Shown here: piece by piece, positions 43,022-51,332 of the stretch
Layout: every line of letters begins with the position of its first letter
How positions within the stretch are numbered: the first letter of the stretch is position 1
Translations under genes and position numbers: made by a program
NCBI GenBank assembly: GCA_020444545.1
Contig: JAHLKT010000004.1
Span: forward strand, 434,001 to 498,000
Source of the DNA: Desulfarculaceae bacterium
GTDB taxonomy: Bacteria > Desulfobacterota > Desulfarculia > Desulfarculales > Desulfarculaceae
Direction of reading: 5' to 3'
Length of the DNA: 64,000 nucleotides
The notes under the pieces: model-generated
Told to the model about the DNA's origin: nothing
Databases searched by the model: none
What the model saw: the letters and a program-made list of their open reading frames with translations, nothing else

Positions 43022-44008
43022 TTAGGGGGTGACGCCCTTTTCCTTGAAGTACTTGGCCGCGCCGGGATGCACGGGGATGGGCATGCCCTTGTAGACATTC
43101 GCCAGCTTGGTCTGCTTGAAGTTGGCCGAGGCGCTGGTGATGAAGGGCAAGTTCTCGAACACCGCCTTGGTGGCCTTGTACATGAACTCGTCGCTCAGGA
43201 AGGGGCCGCAGGCCAGGGTGTAGGCCATGCCGGCGGCGGCCACGGGGCGGTTCATGCCCTTGTAGGTGCCGGCGGGGATTTCACCGATGAAGTAGGAGGG
43301 GTCCTGCTTGAGGATCTTGGCCTGGGCCGCCTGCGGGATGGGCAGGAAGACCACATCGGACGAGTCGGCCAGCTGAACGAAGCCCGGCACGCCGATGCCC
43401 ATGAAGTAGGAGCAGGCGTCGATGTGGCCGTCGATCATCTTCTGCACCGCGTCCGGGAAGCGGATGTACTCGGGCTTCAGGTCCTTGTCCGCGTCTAGGC
43501 CGCAGTTCTTGAAGATGAGCTTAACGTTGTCCATCATGGTCATGGAGCCGGGAGTGCCCAGGGCGACCTTTTTCCCCTTGAGCTGGGAGATGTCGGTGAT
43601 GCCCAGGCTCTTGCGCACAGCTATGGTGAACAGGCCGGGATAGGCCGCGAACCACCCCAAGACCTTTTGCTTGGCCTTGAAGGGCTCCGCGCCGTTGTAG
43701 GCCTTGTAGAGCATGTTGGCCGTGGACCAGCCGAACTCCATTTCCTTACGGTCGATGCGCAGGACGTTCTCCCGCGAGGCCCCCGGAGTGGTCACCCCGG
43801 TGACGTTGTATCCGGGCACGTTGTCGTTGATCACCTTGGACATGGCCACGGCCAGGGGATACCAGGACCCCGAGGCGCTGGCCGAGCCAAAGGTGTAGTT
43901 CTTGGCCGCCCAGGCCAGACTGGGGATTTGGCCGAGCATCCCCAAAGCGGCGATACCCGCGCCCGCGGTTTTGCAGAATTGCCTACGGGTCAAGTCCTTC
44001 TTCGACAT
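43022..44008 (-). CDS. TAXI-family TRAP transporter solute receptor, Tat-exported
   Basis: 328 aa. A twin-arginine signal (LTRRQFCKTAGAG, Arg8-Arg9) leads to an Ala-rich cleavage region (SLAWA, about 34). The mature protein opens YTFGSASASGSWYPLAVAMSKVIND and continues with GASRENVLRI and FGWSTANMLYKAYNG, hallmarks of TAXI receptors (Pfam NMT1_3). It presents substrate to the fused TRAP permease. ATG start with AAGGA 10 bases upstream. It follows the GntR regulator gene by 234 bases. Confidence 0.92.
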   Translation of the reverse strand: MSKKDLTRRQFCKTAGAGIAALGMLGQIPSLAWAAKNYTFGSASASGSWYPLAVAMSKVINDNVPGYNVTGVTTPGASRENVLRIDRKEMEFGWSTANMLYKAYNGAEPFKAKQKVLGWFAAYPGLFTIAVRKSLGITDISQLKGKKVALGTPGSMTMMDNVKLIFKNCGLDADKDLKPEYIRFPDAVQKMIDGHIDACSYFMGIGVPGFVQLADSSDVVFLPIPQAAQAKILKQDPSYFIGEIPAGTYKGMNRPVAAAGMAYTLACGPFLSDEFMYKATKAVFENLPFITSASANFKQTKLANVYKGMPIPVHPGAAKYFKEKGVTP

Positions 44009-44242
44009 GGCATCATCATCCTTTCCGAAACGGTGGTTAAGGCTTCAAGAGACAGGGCGCGTTCCCGGCTCCGGGCCTGCCGCTCCCCGGTTTCCCGCCC
44101 CGGCCTTGGCGTACAAGCGAGGCGGACGGGCCAACAGCCAACAGACTTTTAAATGCGACGCATTCAGGATGATGATCAGGGATGTCTGGCGCGCCTGGGA
44201 TGCAAACGGTCCGGCGCCTCGGGGCACTGGACCGGGATCTCG

Positions 44243-44896
44243 CTACTCTCCGTTTTCCTCGGGCCCAAAAAAGCGCAGCAGCACCGCTTGGGCCCTCTCC
44301 ACATGCATTTCCATGACCTCCCCCGCCTTTTGGAACTCCCCCCGGCGCAGATGCTTGATGATCAGGGCATGGTCGGCCACGTAATCGTCAAAGGCCGGCA
44401 CCATCAGGGAGGTGTAGAGAAAGCGGGTGATGCGGGAGCGAACCTCCTCGGCCAGCCAGTCCATCTTGAGGTTGCCGCAACGCAGCCGGAAAAGATGGTG
44501 GAAGTCCCGGTTGTGCCGGACCCAGTCCTCGATGCTGGTCTGGCTGTCCACCTTGATCTCCCGCATGGCCTGGTTGGTCTCCTCCAGGTCGGCCAAGTCC
44601 TCTTCGGTCAGGTTGGGGGCGGCCCATTCCACCGCCTTGCGCTCCAGCACCTTGAGTAGGCCGTAATAGTCGAAGACCTCCTGGGGCGAGGTCTTGGTGA
44701 CCATGACCCCCCGGCGGGGCAGCACCTCCACGAAGCCTTCCTTCTGGAGGCGCAGCAGGGCCTCGCGCACCGGGCTGCGGCTGCAAGAGAACCTCTGGCA
44801 CAACTGGTTTTCGGTGATTCGCTCGCCGGGCATCAGCTGTCCCAGGATGATTTCCTTGCGCAGGGCTTTGTAGAGACGATCCGGGATGGCTTCCAT
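44243..44896 (-). CDS. GntR-family (FCD) transcriptional regulator of operon J
   Basis: 217 aa. The winged helix-turn-helix spans about 8-67 (GERITENQLCQRFSCSRSPVREALLRLQKEGFVEV). The FCD effector domain follows (about 80-210, with RNFHHLFRLRCGN-like metal-site histidines in DFHHLF and ADHALIIKHL). FCD regulators sense organic acids and usually repress their own and adjacent catabolic operons. A perfect 24-bp palindrome at 44940-44963, centred on TTGTCGACAA, overlaps the predicted start site. It is the first gene of operon J. Confidence 0.9.
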   Translation of the reverse strand: MEAIPDRLYKALRKEIILGQLMPGERITENQLCQRFSCSRSPVREALLRLQKEGFVEVLPRRGVMVTKTSPQEVFDYYGLLKVLERKAVEWAAPNLTEEDLADLEETNQAMREIKVDSQTSIEDWVRHNRDFHHLFRLRCGNLKMDWLAEEVRSRITRFLYTSLMVPAFDDYVADHALIIKHLRRGEFQKAGEVMEMHVERAQAVLLRFFGPEENGE

Positions 44897-44939
44897 ATCG
44901 TGAACACCTAACCGTAAGGGTAAGTAGTTTCAGGTGTAT

Positions 44940-44963
44940 TACCAGATTGTCGACAATCTGGTA
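44940..44963. promoter_or_regulatory. 24-bp perfect palindrome, GntR/FCD operator
   Basis: Each half reads TACCAGATTGTC outward to centre, and both halves match exactly. It begins 44 bases upstream of the GntR ATG and lies just downstream of the inferred -10 box, covering the transcription start. FCD-type regulators typically bind shorter imperfect sites, so the perfection is notable. Confidence 0.8.
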
Positions 44964-44969
44964 GACAAG

Positions 44970-44999
44970 ATACTTGCATACTCATTTTCCCCCTGTCAA
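44970..44999 (-). promoter_or_regulatory. Promoter for the GntR gene and operon J
   Basis: On the minus strand a consensus TTGACA (44999-44994) is followed after 18 bases by AAGTAT (44975-44970), a weak -10. The operator immediately downstream supports this being the regulated promoter. Confidence 0.5.
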
Positions 45000-45462
45000 G
45001 ACGGCTTTTGCCGGAACACTGAAAAATGCCGAAAAGCGGCCACGCCCTAGCCGGCCAAACAGGCCCGCGCGGACTCAAACAATAGGCAATTGTGGTTTTT
45101 GGGCGGGGAGCCAATGCAGCGGATTGGCATGGAAAGAGGCGAAGTAGTGGCGCGTTGAGACTTACAACTTGGACCTAGTTGTGTGCCAGAAGGCCCACTG
45201 GGTTGGTTGCGGGGCGGAAATCAGCTAACAAACCCACGGATAATTTTTGCCGGGAGGAGCAAGGACACGCCTGCCGGCCGGCCACCGTCACTGGGGCGCA
45301 TTCCCATGCCTTGCGGTTAAGGCAGGCATAGCCATACGTGGCTGCCTGATTTCGCGGGGAAGCGAAGGGGCGCACTCGGGCAATCGCCCCGACCAGGGCG
45401 GCTGCCTTCTATTTATCGCGCCTGTCCCTTAGTCCAGGGGTTTGAAGCACTCGCGGGACGGC

Positions 45463-46179
45463 TCAGGAGACCTCGAGGTACTTGGCCAACATGTCCGGCC
45501 GCGCCTCCAGCTCGGCGGTGGTGCCCTCGAACCCGACGAAGCCCTTGCCCAGCAGGTAGCAGCGGTGGGCCAGGGAAAGGGCGACCTTGAGGTTGTGCTC
45601 CACCAACAGGATGGACACGCCAGCCTGGTTGATCTGCAACAGTACCTTGCACACCTCGCGCACCAGCTGCGGGGCCAGGCCCTCGCCGGGCTCGTCCACC
45701 AGCAGCAGTTGGGGATTGCCCATCAGGGCACGGCCCATGGAGAGCATCTGCTGCTCGCCGCCGGAAAGATGGGCCCCCTTGTTGCCGCTGCGCCGCTCCA
45801 GGGATTGGAAGTGCTTGTAGACCCGCTTGAGGTTCCAGGGCTCGCTGCCCGGGGGCGGCGGGCAGCCCGGCTTAACCCCCATCAAGAGGTTCTCCTCCAC
45901 GGTAAGGGTGGGGAAGATGCGCCGCTCCTGAGGCACCAGGCCGATGCCCGCCCGGGCCACCTTGTGGGGAGGCGCCTTGGCGATGCCCTGGCCCTGGAAG
46001 TTAATGGCCCCGGACTGCGGCACCACCAGCCCCATGATGGATTTGAGGATGGTGCTCTTGCCCATGCCGTTGCGCCCCAGCAGGCAGACGATCTCTCCCT
46101 GGCCCACGCGCAGCGAGACGTTTTGCAGAGCGTGGATCAGGCCGTAATAAGTGTTGAGTTCGCTCACCTCAAAGAACAT
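45463..46179 (-). CDS. livF: Liv-type ABC importer 3, ATPase LivF
   Basis: 238 aa. Walker A GRNGMGKS at 35-42, signature LSGGEQQM, Walker B LLLVDEPGEGLAP, then VEHNLKVALSL. The GRNGMGKST variant is common in urea- and amide-type LivF proteins. It overlaps livG by 11 bases and is the last gene of importer operon 3. Confidence 0.9.
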   Translation of the reverse strand: MFFEVSELNTYYGLIHALQNVSLRVGQGEIVCLLGRNGMGKSTILKSIMGLVVPQSGAINFQGQGIAKAPPHKVARAGIGLVPQERRIFPTLTVEENLLMGVKPGCPPPPGSEPWNLKRVYKHFQSLERRSGNKGAHLSGGEQQMLSMGRALMGNPQLLLVDEPGEGLAPQLVREVCKVLLQINQAGVSILLVEHNLKVALSLAHRCYLLGKGFVGFEGTTAELEARPDMLAKYLEVS

Positions 46180-46927
46180 GGAAAGACTCCGTGTCGCCCA
46201 GATAAGCTTCTTGCACGGTGCGGTTTTCGCGAATCTCCCCGGGAGGGCCGGAGACCAGGATGGAGCCGTGGTAGAGCACGGTGATGCGGTCGGCCAGGGA
46301 AAAGACCACGTCCATGTCGTGCTCCACGATCACCATACTCTTGCCCTCGGTCAGCCGCTTGATCAGTTCCACCGTGGTCTGGGTCTCTTCCTTGGACATG
46401 CCGGCGGTGGGCTCGTCGAGCATCACCAGATCGGGGTTCATGGACAGGGCCATGGAAAGCTCCAGGGCCCGGTGCTTGCCGTAGGACAGGGTGCCCGCCA
46501 GCACGTCCCGGTCCTCCAGAAGCCCGATGCTCTCGAGCACCTCGTCGGTTTCCCGGGCTACCCGGGAAATTCCCCCCACCCTCTGCCAAAAGTCGAACCT
46601 GATGCCTAGGCGGGACATCACCCCCATACGAATGTTCTGAAATACGGTTTGTTTTTCAAAGGTGCTGGTGATCTGGAACGAACGCCCCAGCCCCTGGCGG
46701 GCCAGTTGATAGGGCGCCAGCCCGGTCACGTCCTGGCCCTTGAAGAAGACCTTGCCGCCGGTGGGGTGGTAGGTGCCGGTGATCACGTTGAACAGGGTGG
46801 TCTTGCCTGCCCCGTTGGGCCCGATGATGGCGTGGCGCTCGCCCTGGCGCACCTGCAGCTGCACGTTGGAGAGCACCTGCAGCTCCTTGAAGCTGTGGGA
46901 CAGGTCCTTGGTTTCCAGGATGTTCAT
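46169..46927 (-). CDS. livG: Liv-type ABC importer 3, ATPase LivG
   Basis: 252 aa from ATG 46927. Walker A GPNGAGKT at 36-43, signature TLSYGKHRALELSMAL, Walker B LVMLDEPTAGMS, VEHDMDVVFSL near the end. The start overlaps the livM stop (ATGA, 46924-46927), so it is translationally coupled; longer in-frame extensions lie inside livM and are rejected. Confidence 0.9.
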   Translation of the reverse strand: MNILETKDLSHSFKELQVLSNVQLQVRQGERHAIIGPNGAGKTTLFNVITGTYHPTGGKVFFKGQDVTGLAPYQLARQGLGRSFQITSTFEKQTVFQNIRMGVMSRLGIRFDFWQRVGGISRVARETDEVLESIGLLEDRDVLAGTLSYGKHRALELSMALSMNPDLVMLDEPTAGMSKEETQTTVELIKRLTEGKSMVIVEHDMDVVFSLADRITVLYHGSILVSGPPGEIRENRTVQEAYLGDTESFHVL

Positions 46928-47913
46928 GCTCCGCCACCCATTGCCTTGCGCAGGTAAACCCGCTTGAGCCACCAGGCCCGCAGGCGCGCCCAGGACCAGA
47001 CCGCGCCGCCGGGGAGGTACATCACCACCAGGATGAAGATGATCCCGCTGATCATGCGGGCCATCTCGGGGTAGGCCTGGGTCACCTGCTCCAGGAGCAG
47101 GAGCAGGCCCGAGCCCAGGACCGGGCCGGAGAAGCTGCCGATGCCGCCCACCAGGATGGCCATGAGGGGCTGGAAGGAGACGATCAGGTCCAGCACGCCG
47201 CCCACGGAGACCAGGTTATTGAAGATGGCGTAGATGGCCCCGGCCAGGCCGGCGAAAAAGCCGGAGAAGCAGAAGATGACCGCCTTGGTCATCTCCACCC
47301 GGTAGCCCAGGTAGTCCACCCGCTTCTGGTTGTCGCGGATGCTGATCATCACGCTGCCCATGGGCGTCTTGGTGAAATACCACATGGCCAGGATGCCCAG
47401 CACGGACAGGCCCACCGCGAAGAAGTAGATGCCCATGGGAGTGGTGAGGTCCCAGGTGAACAGCCCCAGCACGTGCATGGGCGGGGTGGCCCAGCCCATG
47501 AGGCCGTCCTCGCCGCCGGTCACATCGCGAAACTTGGAGCAGAGCACATACATGAGCTGGCCGAAGGCCAGGGTGAGCATGGCAAAGGCCGTGGCGCGCA
47601 CCCGGACCAGCAGCGGGCTGAGCACCAGCCCAACCAGGGCGGCGGCCACCCCGCTGAGCAGGGCCGCGGCCAAGACCGGGATGCCTTCCAGGTGGGTGAG
47701 CAGCAGCGCGGCGCTGTAGGCGCCCACCCCGAAATAGAGGGCATGGCCAAAGGAAAGGAGCCCGGTGAAGGACAACAGCAGGTTCAGGCTGACCGCAAAC
47801 AGGGCGTCAATGGCCAGGCGCACCGCCAGGTTGGTGTGCACGGTGTTGGAGACGAAGGGGAAGACCACCAGCACCGCGATGCCGGCCGCCATCCAAAATA
47901 GTTTGCGCTTCAT
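46924..47913 (-). CDS. livM: Liv-type ABC importer 3, permease LivM
   Basis: 329 aa with about nine to ten hydrophobic segments. The motifs FTGLLSFGHALYFGVGAYSAALL and GGIGSFSGPVLGSGLLLLLE are the LivM channel elements. Its ATG overlaps the livH stop by 4 bases (47910-47913) and its own stop overlaps livG. Confidence 0.9.
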   Translation of the reverse strand: MKRKLFWMAAGIAVLVVFPFVSNTVHTNLAVRLAIDALFAVSLNLLLSFTGLLSFGHALYFGVGAYSAALLLTHLEGIPVLAAALLSGVAAALVGLVLSPLLVRVRATAFAMLTLAFGQLMYVLCSKFRDVTGGEDGLMGWATPPMHVLGLFTWDLTTPMGIYFFAVGLSVLGILAMWYFTKTPMGSVMISIRDNQKRVDYLGYRVEMTKAVIFCFSGFFAGLAGAIYAIFNNLVSVGGVLDLIVSFQPLMAILVGGIGSFSGPVLGSGLLLLLEQVTQAYPEMARMISGIIFILVVMYLPGGAVWSWARLRAWWLKRVYLRKAMGGGA

Positions 47914-48788
47914 TCTCGGTCTCCAAACAGGCCGGTCGGCTTGAAGGCAAGCACCAGAGCCATGAAGGCGAACATCAAGATCGGCGAGAGCTTGGGCAGG
48001 AACTGAATCCCAAAGGAGTTGAGCTCCCCGAAGAACAGGGCGGCGACCAGGGCTCCATACAGGCTGCCGAAGCCGCCCACCACCACCACCACGAAGGCCT
48101 CCATGCCTATCTGGTCGGCCAGGCCGGGGAAGACGGTGAGGATGGGGGCGGCGGCCACCCCGGCCACCCCGGCCATCCAGGTGCCCAGGCCGAAGACCAG
48201 CATGAACACCCTTTCGGTGTTCACCCCCAGGGCGCTGACCATGCCGGGATCGGACACCGCGGCCCGCACGATGGTGCCCAGGCGGGTCTTGAACAGCACC
48301 AGGGCCAGCAGCAAGAGCACCGCCAGGGCCAGGCCGATGATGTAGAGGCGGTAGAGCGGGTACTCCAGGCCGTAGATGTTCACCAGCCCGGCCAGGGACG
48401 GCGGGGCCATGACCTGCAGGCCCTCGGTGCCCCAGATCAACTTGATGGCCTCGCCGGCGACGATGGCGATGCCCAGGGTCAACAGCAGCTCGGCCACGTG
48501 GCCCAGGCCGGACTTCTGCACCCGGCGAAGCATGAAGCGCTCCACCAATATGCCCAGCAAGGCCGTGCCCAGGGGGGCCAGGAGCAGGGAGAGCCAGTAG
48601 CTGTGGGTGGCCTGCATCACACTGACGCAGATATAGGCCGAGATCATGAAGAAAGAGGCGTGGGCGATGTTCAATACGCCCATCATGCCGAAGATCAGGG
48701 TTAGGCCCGAGGCCACCAGGAACAGGAGCATCCCGTAGGCCAGCCCGTGGATACCCTGGGCCAGATACATTTGCACTTCAGGACTCAT
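47910..48788 (-). CDS. livH: Liv-type ABC importer 3, permease LivH
   Basis: 292 aa with about eight hydrophobic segments. FGMMGVLNIAHASFFMISAYI near residue 33 and GGFGSLYGALVAALFFGEL in the second half are LivH signatures. It is 108 bases downstream of the receptor gene, with a strong hairpin in the gap. Confidence 0.9.
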   Translation of the reverse strand: MSPEVQMYLAQGIHGLAYGMLLFLVASGLTLIFGMMGVLNIAHASFFMISAYICVSVMQATHSYWLSLLLAPLGTALLGILVERFMLRRVQKSGLGHVAELLLTLGIAIVAGEAIKLIWGTEGLQVMAPPSLAGLVNIYGLEYPLYRLYIIGLALAVLLLLALVLFKTRLGTIVRAAVSDPGMVSALGVNTERVFMLVFGLGTWMAGVAGVAAAPILTVFPGLADQIGMEAFVVVVVGGFGSLYGALVAALFFGELNSFGIQFLPKLSPILMFAFMALVLAFKPTGLFGDRE

Positions 48789-48830
48789 AGTGGTTCTCTG
48801 AGTTGCGCGAATCCTGTTGATCGGAATCCC

Positions 48831-48871
48831 CGCCTTCCGCCTCCGGCCCAGCGGCCGGAAGCAGGAAGGCG
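48831..48871 (-). other. Two-tier hairpin between receptor gene and livH of importer 3
   Basis: CGCCTTCC (48831-48838) pairs with GGAAGGCG (48864-48871), and inside it TCCGGCC (48842-48848) with GGCCGGA (48853-48859) around a 4-base loop, separated by 3- and 4-base internal loops. It starts 25 bases past the receptor stop codon; no T-run follows on the minus strand. Confidence 0.5.
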
Positions 48872-48896
48872 AGGCGTGGTGAGAGCGCTCAGACGC

Positions 48897-50225
48897 CTAT
48901 TTGCAACGGCCCGGGATCTTGGGCGCGGGCAGGGTGACGTACTTGGCGGGGATGGTCTCCACCTTGCCGATGTAGGCGCACTTGTCGTACCAGATGTTGG
49001 GCGACACGAACTCGGTGACGTAGGTGTCGCGCACCACGCGGTGGTCGCAGGCCCGCATGGTGAGCTTCTCGCCGAGAAGGCCGGTCCACACGTCGCCCTC
49101 CCAGGCCTTGATGACCTTGGGGGCGTCGGTGCTGCCGGCCCGAGCCATCACGTCCAGAAGCCAGTAAAGCGACTCCACGTAGGCCCCGGTGGTGGAGCCC
49201 AGCCACTCATAGAGCGGGGTGTTGTAAGGAGCCGGCCAGGTCTTCCAGGAAGCGTGCCACTTGACCTGGAGGGGACCCTGCTTGGCGTCCAGGAACTCGC
49301 TGGCGAAGATCAGCCCGGTGGAGCCCTTCACGCCCACCGCCACCAGGGCGTTGACGTCGTCCAGGAAGATGCCGGCGATGGGCAGGTTGACGCCCAGCTG
49401 CCGCGACTGCTTGATCAGGTTGGAGGAGTCGGGAATCCAGTCGCCGGTGAAGATCACCTCGGCGCCGGAGGCCTTGACCTTGGTCATGTAGGGGGCGAAG
49501 TCCTTGTTGAACAAGGGGTGATAATCCTCGCCCACGATCTTGGCGTCAGGCACGTACTTCTTCAGGCCGGCCTTGAAGGCGTCGGCCAGCTGATGGCCGA
49601 AGATGTAGTCCTGATTGAGGATGTAGAACTTGCGCTCCTTGCGGCCCGCGAAGTACTTGCCGAAGGTGTCGCCCACCGAGGTGGTGGTCCAGATGTGCTG
49701 GAAGCTGTAGGGCGTGAAGTGCTTGGCGTCCAGCAGGGTGTCGGACAGGGAGCCGGAGTTCAGGTGCAGCTTCTTGTACTTCTTGGCGGCGGCCTGAATG
49801 ATGGCCGTGAGGTGGCTGCCCGCGGTGCCCCACAGCACGTCCACCTTCTCCTCCAGGCACATCTTGTCGGCCATCTCCTTGGTGGTGGCCGGCTTGCCCA
49901 TGGTGTCGCCCTTGATCAGGGCGATCTTCATCATCTTGCCGTTGACATTGATGCCGCCGCGGCGGTTGATGTCGGTGGCCACCCAGGTGCCGGTGGCCCA
50001 GTATATCTGGCCCACCACGGCGGCGGGGCCGCTGAAGGGCGCCAGCACGCCGATCTTGATCACCGGGCCGGTGGGATTTTCGAACTTGGCCGGATCGAAA
50101 CCGGCCATATCCGAAACCGCCTTGGCGTCGAAGCCCGCGGCCCGGGCCAGCCCGCCGGCCTGCATGATCACCAATGCCATGGTGATAACCAGGCCCAGGA
50201 GCAGATGCCGTTTGATAACTTTCAT
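48897..50225 (-). CDS. Liv-type ABC importer 3, periplasmic substrate-binding protein
   Basis: 442 aa. A Sec signal peptide (KVIKRHLLLGLVITMALVIMQAGGLARA) precedes a type 1 binding fold (VIKIGVLAPFSGPAAVVGQ, ...DINRRGGINVNGKMM). ATG start with GGGAGGG 5 bases upstream. It is second in a TetR-led operon, 104 bases after the regulator gene. Ligand unknown; proximity to a fatty-acid-type beta-oxidation operon suggests a carboxylate. Confidence 0.88.
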   Translation of the reverse strand: MKVIKRHLLLGLVITMALVIMQAGGLARAAGFDAKAVSDMAGFDPAKFENPTGPVIKIGVLAPFSGPAAVVGQIYWATGTWVATDINRRGGINVNGKMMKIALIKGDTMGKPATTKEMADKMCLEEKVDVLWGTAGSHLTAIIQAAAKKYKKLHLNSGSLSDTLLDAKHFTPYSFQHIWTTTSVGDTFGKYFAGRKERKFYILNQDYIFGHQLADAFKAGLKKYVPDAKIVGEDYHPLFNKDFAPYMTKVKASGAEVIFTGDWIPDSSNLIKQSRQLGVNLPIAGIFLDDVNALVAVGVKGSTGLIFASEFLDAKQGPLQVKWHASWKTWPAPYNTPLYEWLGSTTGAYVESLYWLLDVMARAGSTDAPKVIKAWEGDVWTGLLGEKLTMRACDHRVVRDTYVTEFVSPNIWYDKCAYIGKVETIPAKYVTLPAPKIPGRCK

Positions 50226-50329
50226 GATTCCCTCCCCTATTTAGTTATGAGTTCCCCTTATGGTGCAATCCACCAAGCGCCCGCCGGGCTTGTCCTCCCC
50301 AGGCCAAACCGGCGGCGCTGACATGCGCT

Positions 50330-50992
50330 CTATAGCGACTCCATTCCCTTGACGAAAAAGTCCACCGTGGCGTCCAGGACCAGGTCCGGGTCCAACCCCT
50401 TGATGGTCCAGCCCTTGAGGGGCAGGAAGCCGAAGAGATAGACCAGCAGGCTGGCGATAACCACCAGGCGCTCCCGGTCGACTTCGTGGTCCAGGGCCTT
50501 TTCGATGGTGTCGGCCATGTCCTCAATGAGACGGAGGTCGTTGGACATGACCTCGGATTTGGTTTCGCCGTCCAGGAACCGGGTCTCCTGGTAAGCCAGG
50601 GAGATGAGGTCCGGATGGTAGGCCCAGGAATGGAGGAACATCTTGCGGATGTAGGGGCGCATGGCCTCCAGCTCTTTGATCTCTCCATCGGGGGTGAGGG
50701 CGGCCCGCGTTTCCGAGTCCTCCCCCATCATCTCCTTGAAGAGCTGGCGCAGGATGTCGTCCTTGCTCTGGACGTAGTCGTAAAGGCTGCCGGGGTTGAC
50801 CCCCGACTCCTCGCAAAGGTCCTGGACCGTGGTGCCGGTGTAGCCTTTTTTGGTGAAAAGCTTGCGCGCCGCGCTCAGAATCTGGGTCCGGCGCTTCTTG
50901 ACCAGGTTTTTGTTCTTTATCTGGCGATACCGCAGAATTCCCAAGCCTTCTTCCGACTTGCCGCGGCCCTTGGACGGGGTTTTAGCAGCCAA
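50330..50992 (-). CDS. TetR-family transcriptional regulator of importer operon 3
   Basis: 220 aa from TTG at 50992, which has GGGGAGGGG 6 bases upstream; TTG 51028 has no ribosome site and is rejected. The helix-turn-helix domain (about 25-75) contains QILSAARKLFTKKGYTGTTV and GVNPGSLYDYVQSKDDIL, followed by a helical effector domain. A basic N-terminal arm (KTPSKGRGKSEE) precedes it. The promoter at 51201-51230 leaves a leader of about 200 bases; no clear palindromic operator was found there. It probably regulates the downstream livHMGF set. Confidence 0.85.
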   Translation of the reverse strand: MAAKTPSKGRGKSEEGLGILRYRQIKNKNLVKKRRTQILSAARKLFTKKGYTGTTVQDLCEESGVNPGSLYDYVQSKDDILRQLFKEMMGEDSETRAALTPDGEIKELEAMRPYIRKMFLHSWAYHPDLISLAYQETRFLDGETKSEVMSNDLRLIEDMADTIEKALDHEVDRERLVVIASLLVYLFGFLPLKGWTIKGLDPDLVLDATVDFFVKGMESL

Positions 50993-51200
50993 CGGTGTCC
51001 CCTCCCCTGACGGCGGGAACGGCCCCAAGCGGGCGATACGCCGGTTCTCCTCCCGCGCCGCGCGGCCCCTGTTGGCCCGCCGCTTCGAGTGGCCGCTTAA
51101 TCTTTAGTTTTTTCATTTGCTTACCCTTTCCAGCTCCGGCAAGGAAGAGGCGAATGTTAGTAAAATTTGGCATATGTAATTTTGGCTGATGACCATCAAC

Positions 51201-51230
51201 AAAATAGCACTCAGCAATTTTCCTTGTCAA
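51201..51230 (-). promoter_or_regulatory. Promoter of the TetR-importer 3 operon
   Basis: On the minus strand, a consensus TTGACA (51230-51225) is followed after 18 bases by TATTTT (51206-51201), four of six -10 bases. It would give a leader of about 200 bases to the TTG start at 50992. Confidence 0.5.
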
Positions 51231-51290
51231 GTTGGATCCCATCTCTCGTTGTTTTTGGTGCGGAATATTGGGGCGCGGGAGCGTTTTTGC

Positions 51291-51332
51291 GCTCTTTTGG
51301 GCGCGCCGGAAGACCGGAGCGCCCAAAAGAGC
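51291..51332 (-). terminator. Large end-of-operon hairpin after the DUF362 gene
   Basis: A perfect 14-bp stem (51291-51304 with 51319-51332) abuts the stop codon of the minus-strand gene at 51333. Its loop carries a nested CCGG-AAGA-CCGG. A competing hairpin, GAGCG-N6-CGCTC (51279-51294), overlaps the left arm. No T-run follows on the minus strand; a T-rich TTATTTTA lies on the plus-strand side. It is at least a strong 3'-end structure. Confidence 0.55.

Larger units (their letters stand above)
44897..45462. other. Intergenic region upstream of operon J
   Basis: 566 bases without a gene. It has the GntR operator (44940-44963) and promoter (44970-44999) and, further up, a hairpin in the tail of importer operon 3. 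There CAGGCA (45323-45328) pairs with TGCCTG (45343-45348) and GCCA (45331-45334) with TGGC (45339-45342) around TACG, next to TGCCTT-N6-AAGGCA (45307-45324). No T-run follows, so termination there is uncertain. Confidence 0.5.
50993..51332. other. Intergenic region between operons K and L
   Basis: 340 bases. It holds the operon K promoter (51201-51230) and leader and the end-of-operon L hairpin (51291-51332). A direct repeat (AAATTTGGC and AATTTTGGC) lies around 51163-51185 and might be a regulator site. Confidence 0.5.

Noticed and set aside
44988-45462. Possible small RNA or tRNA-like folds in the gap upstream of operon J
   Set aside because: The hairpins at 45307-45348 do not make a cloverleaf, no anticodon arm can be drawn, and there is no CCA end, so no tRNA is called.
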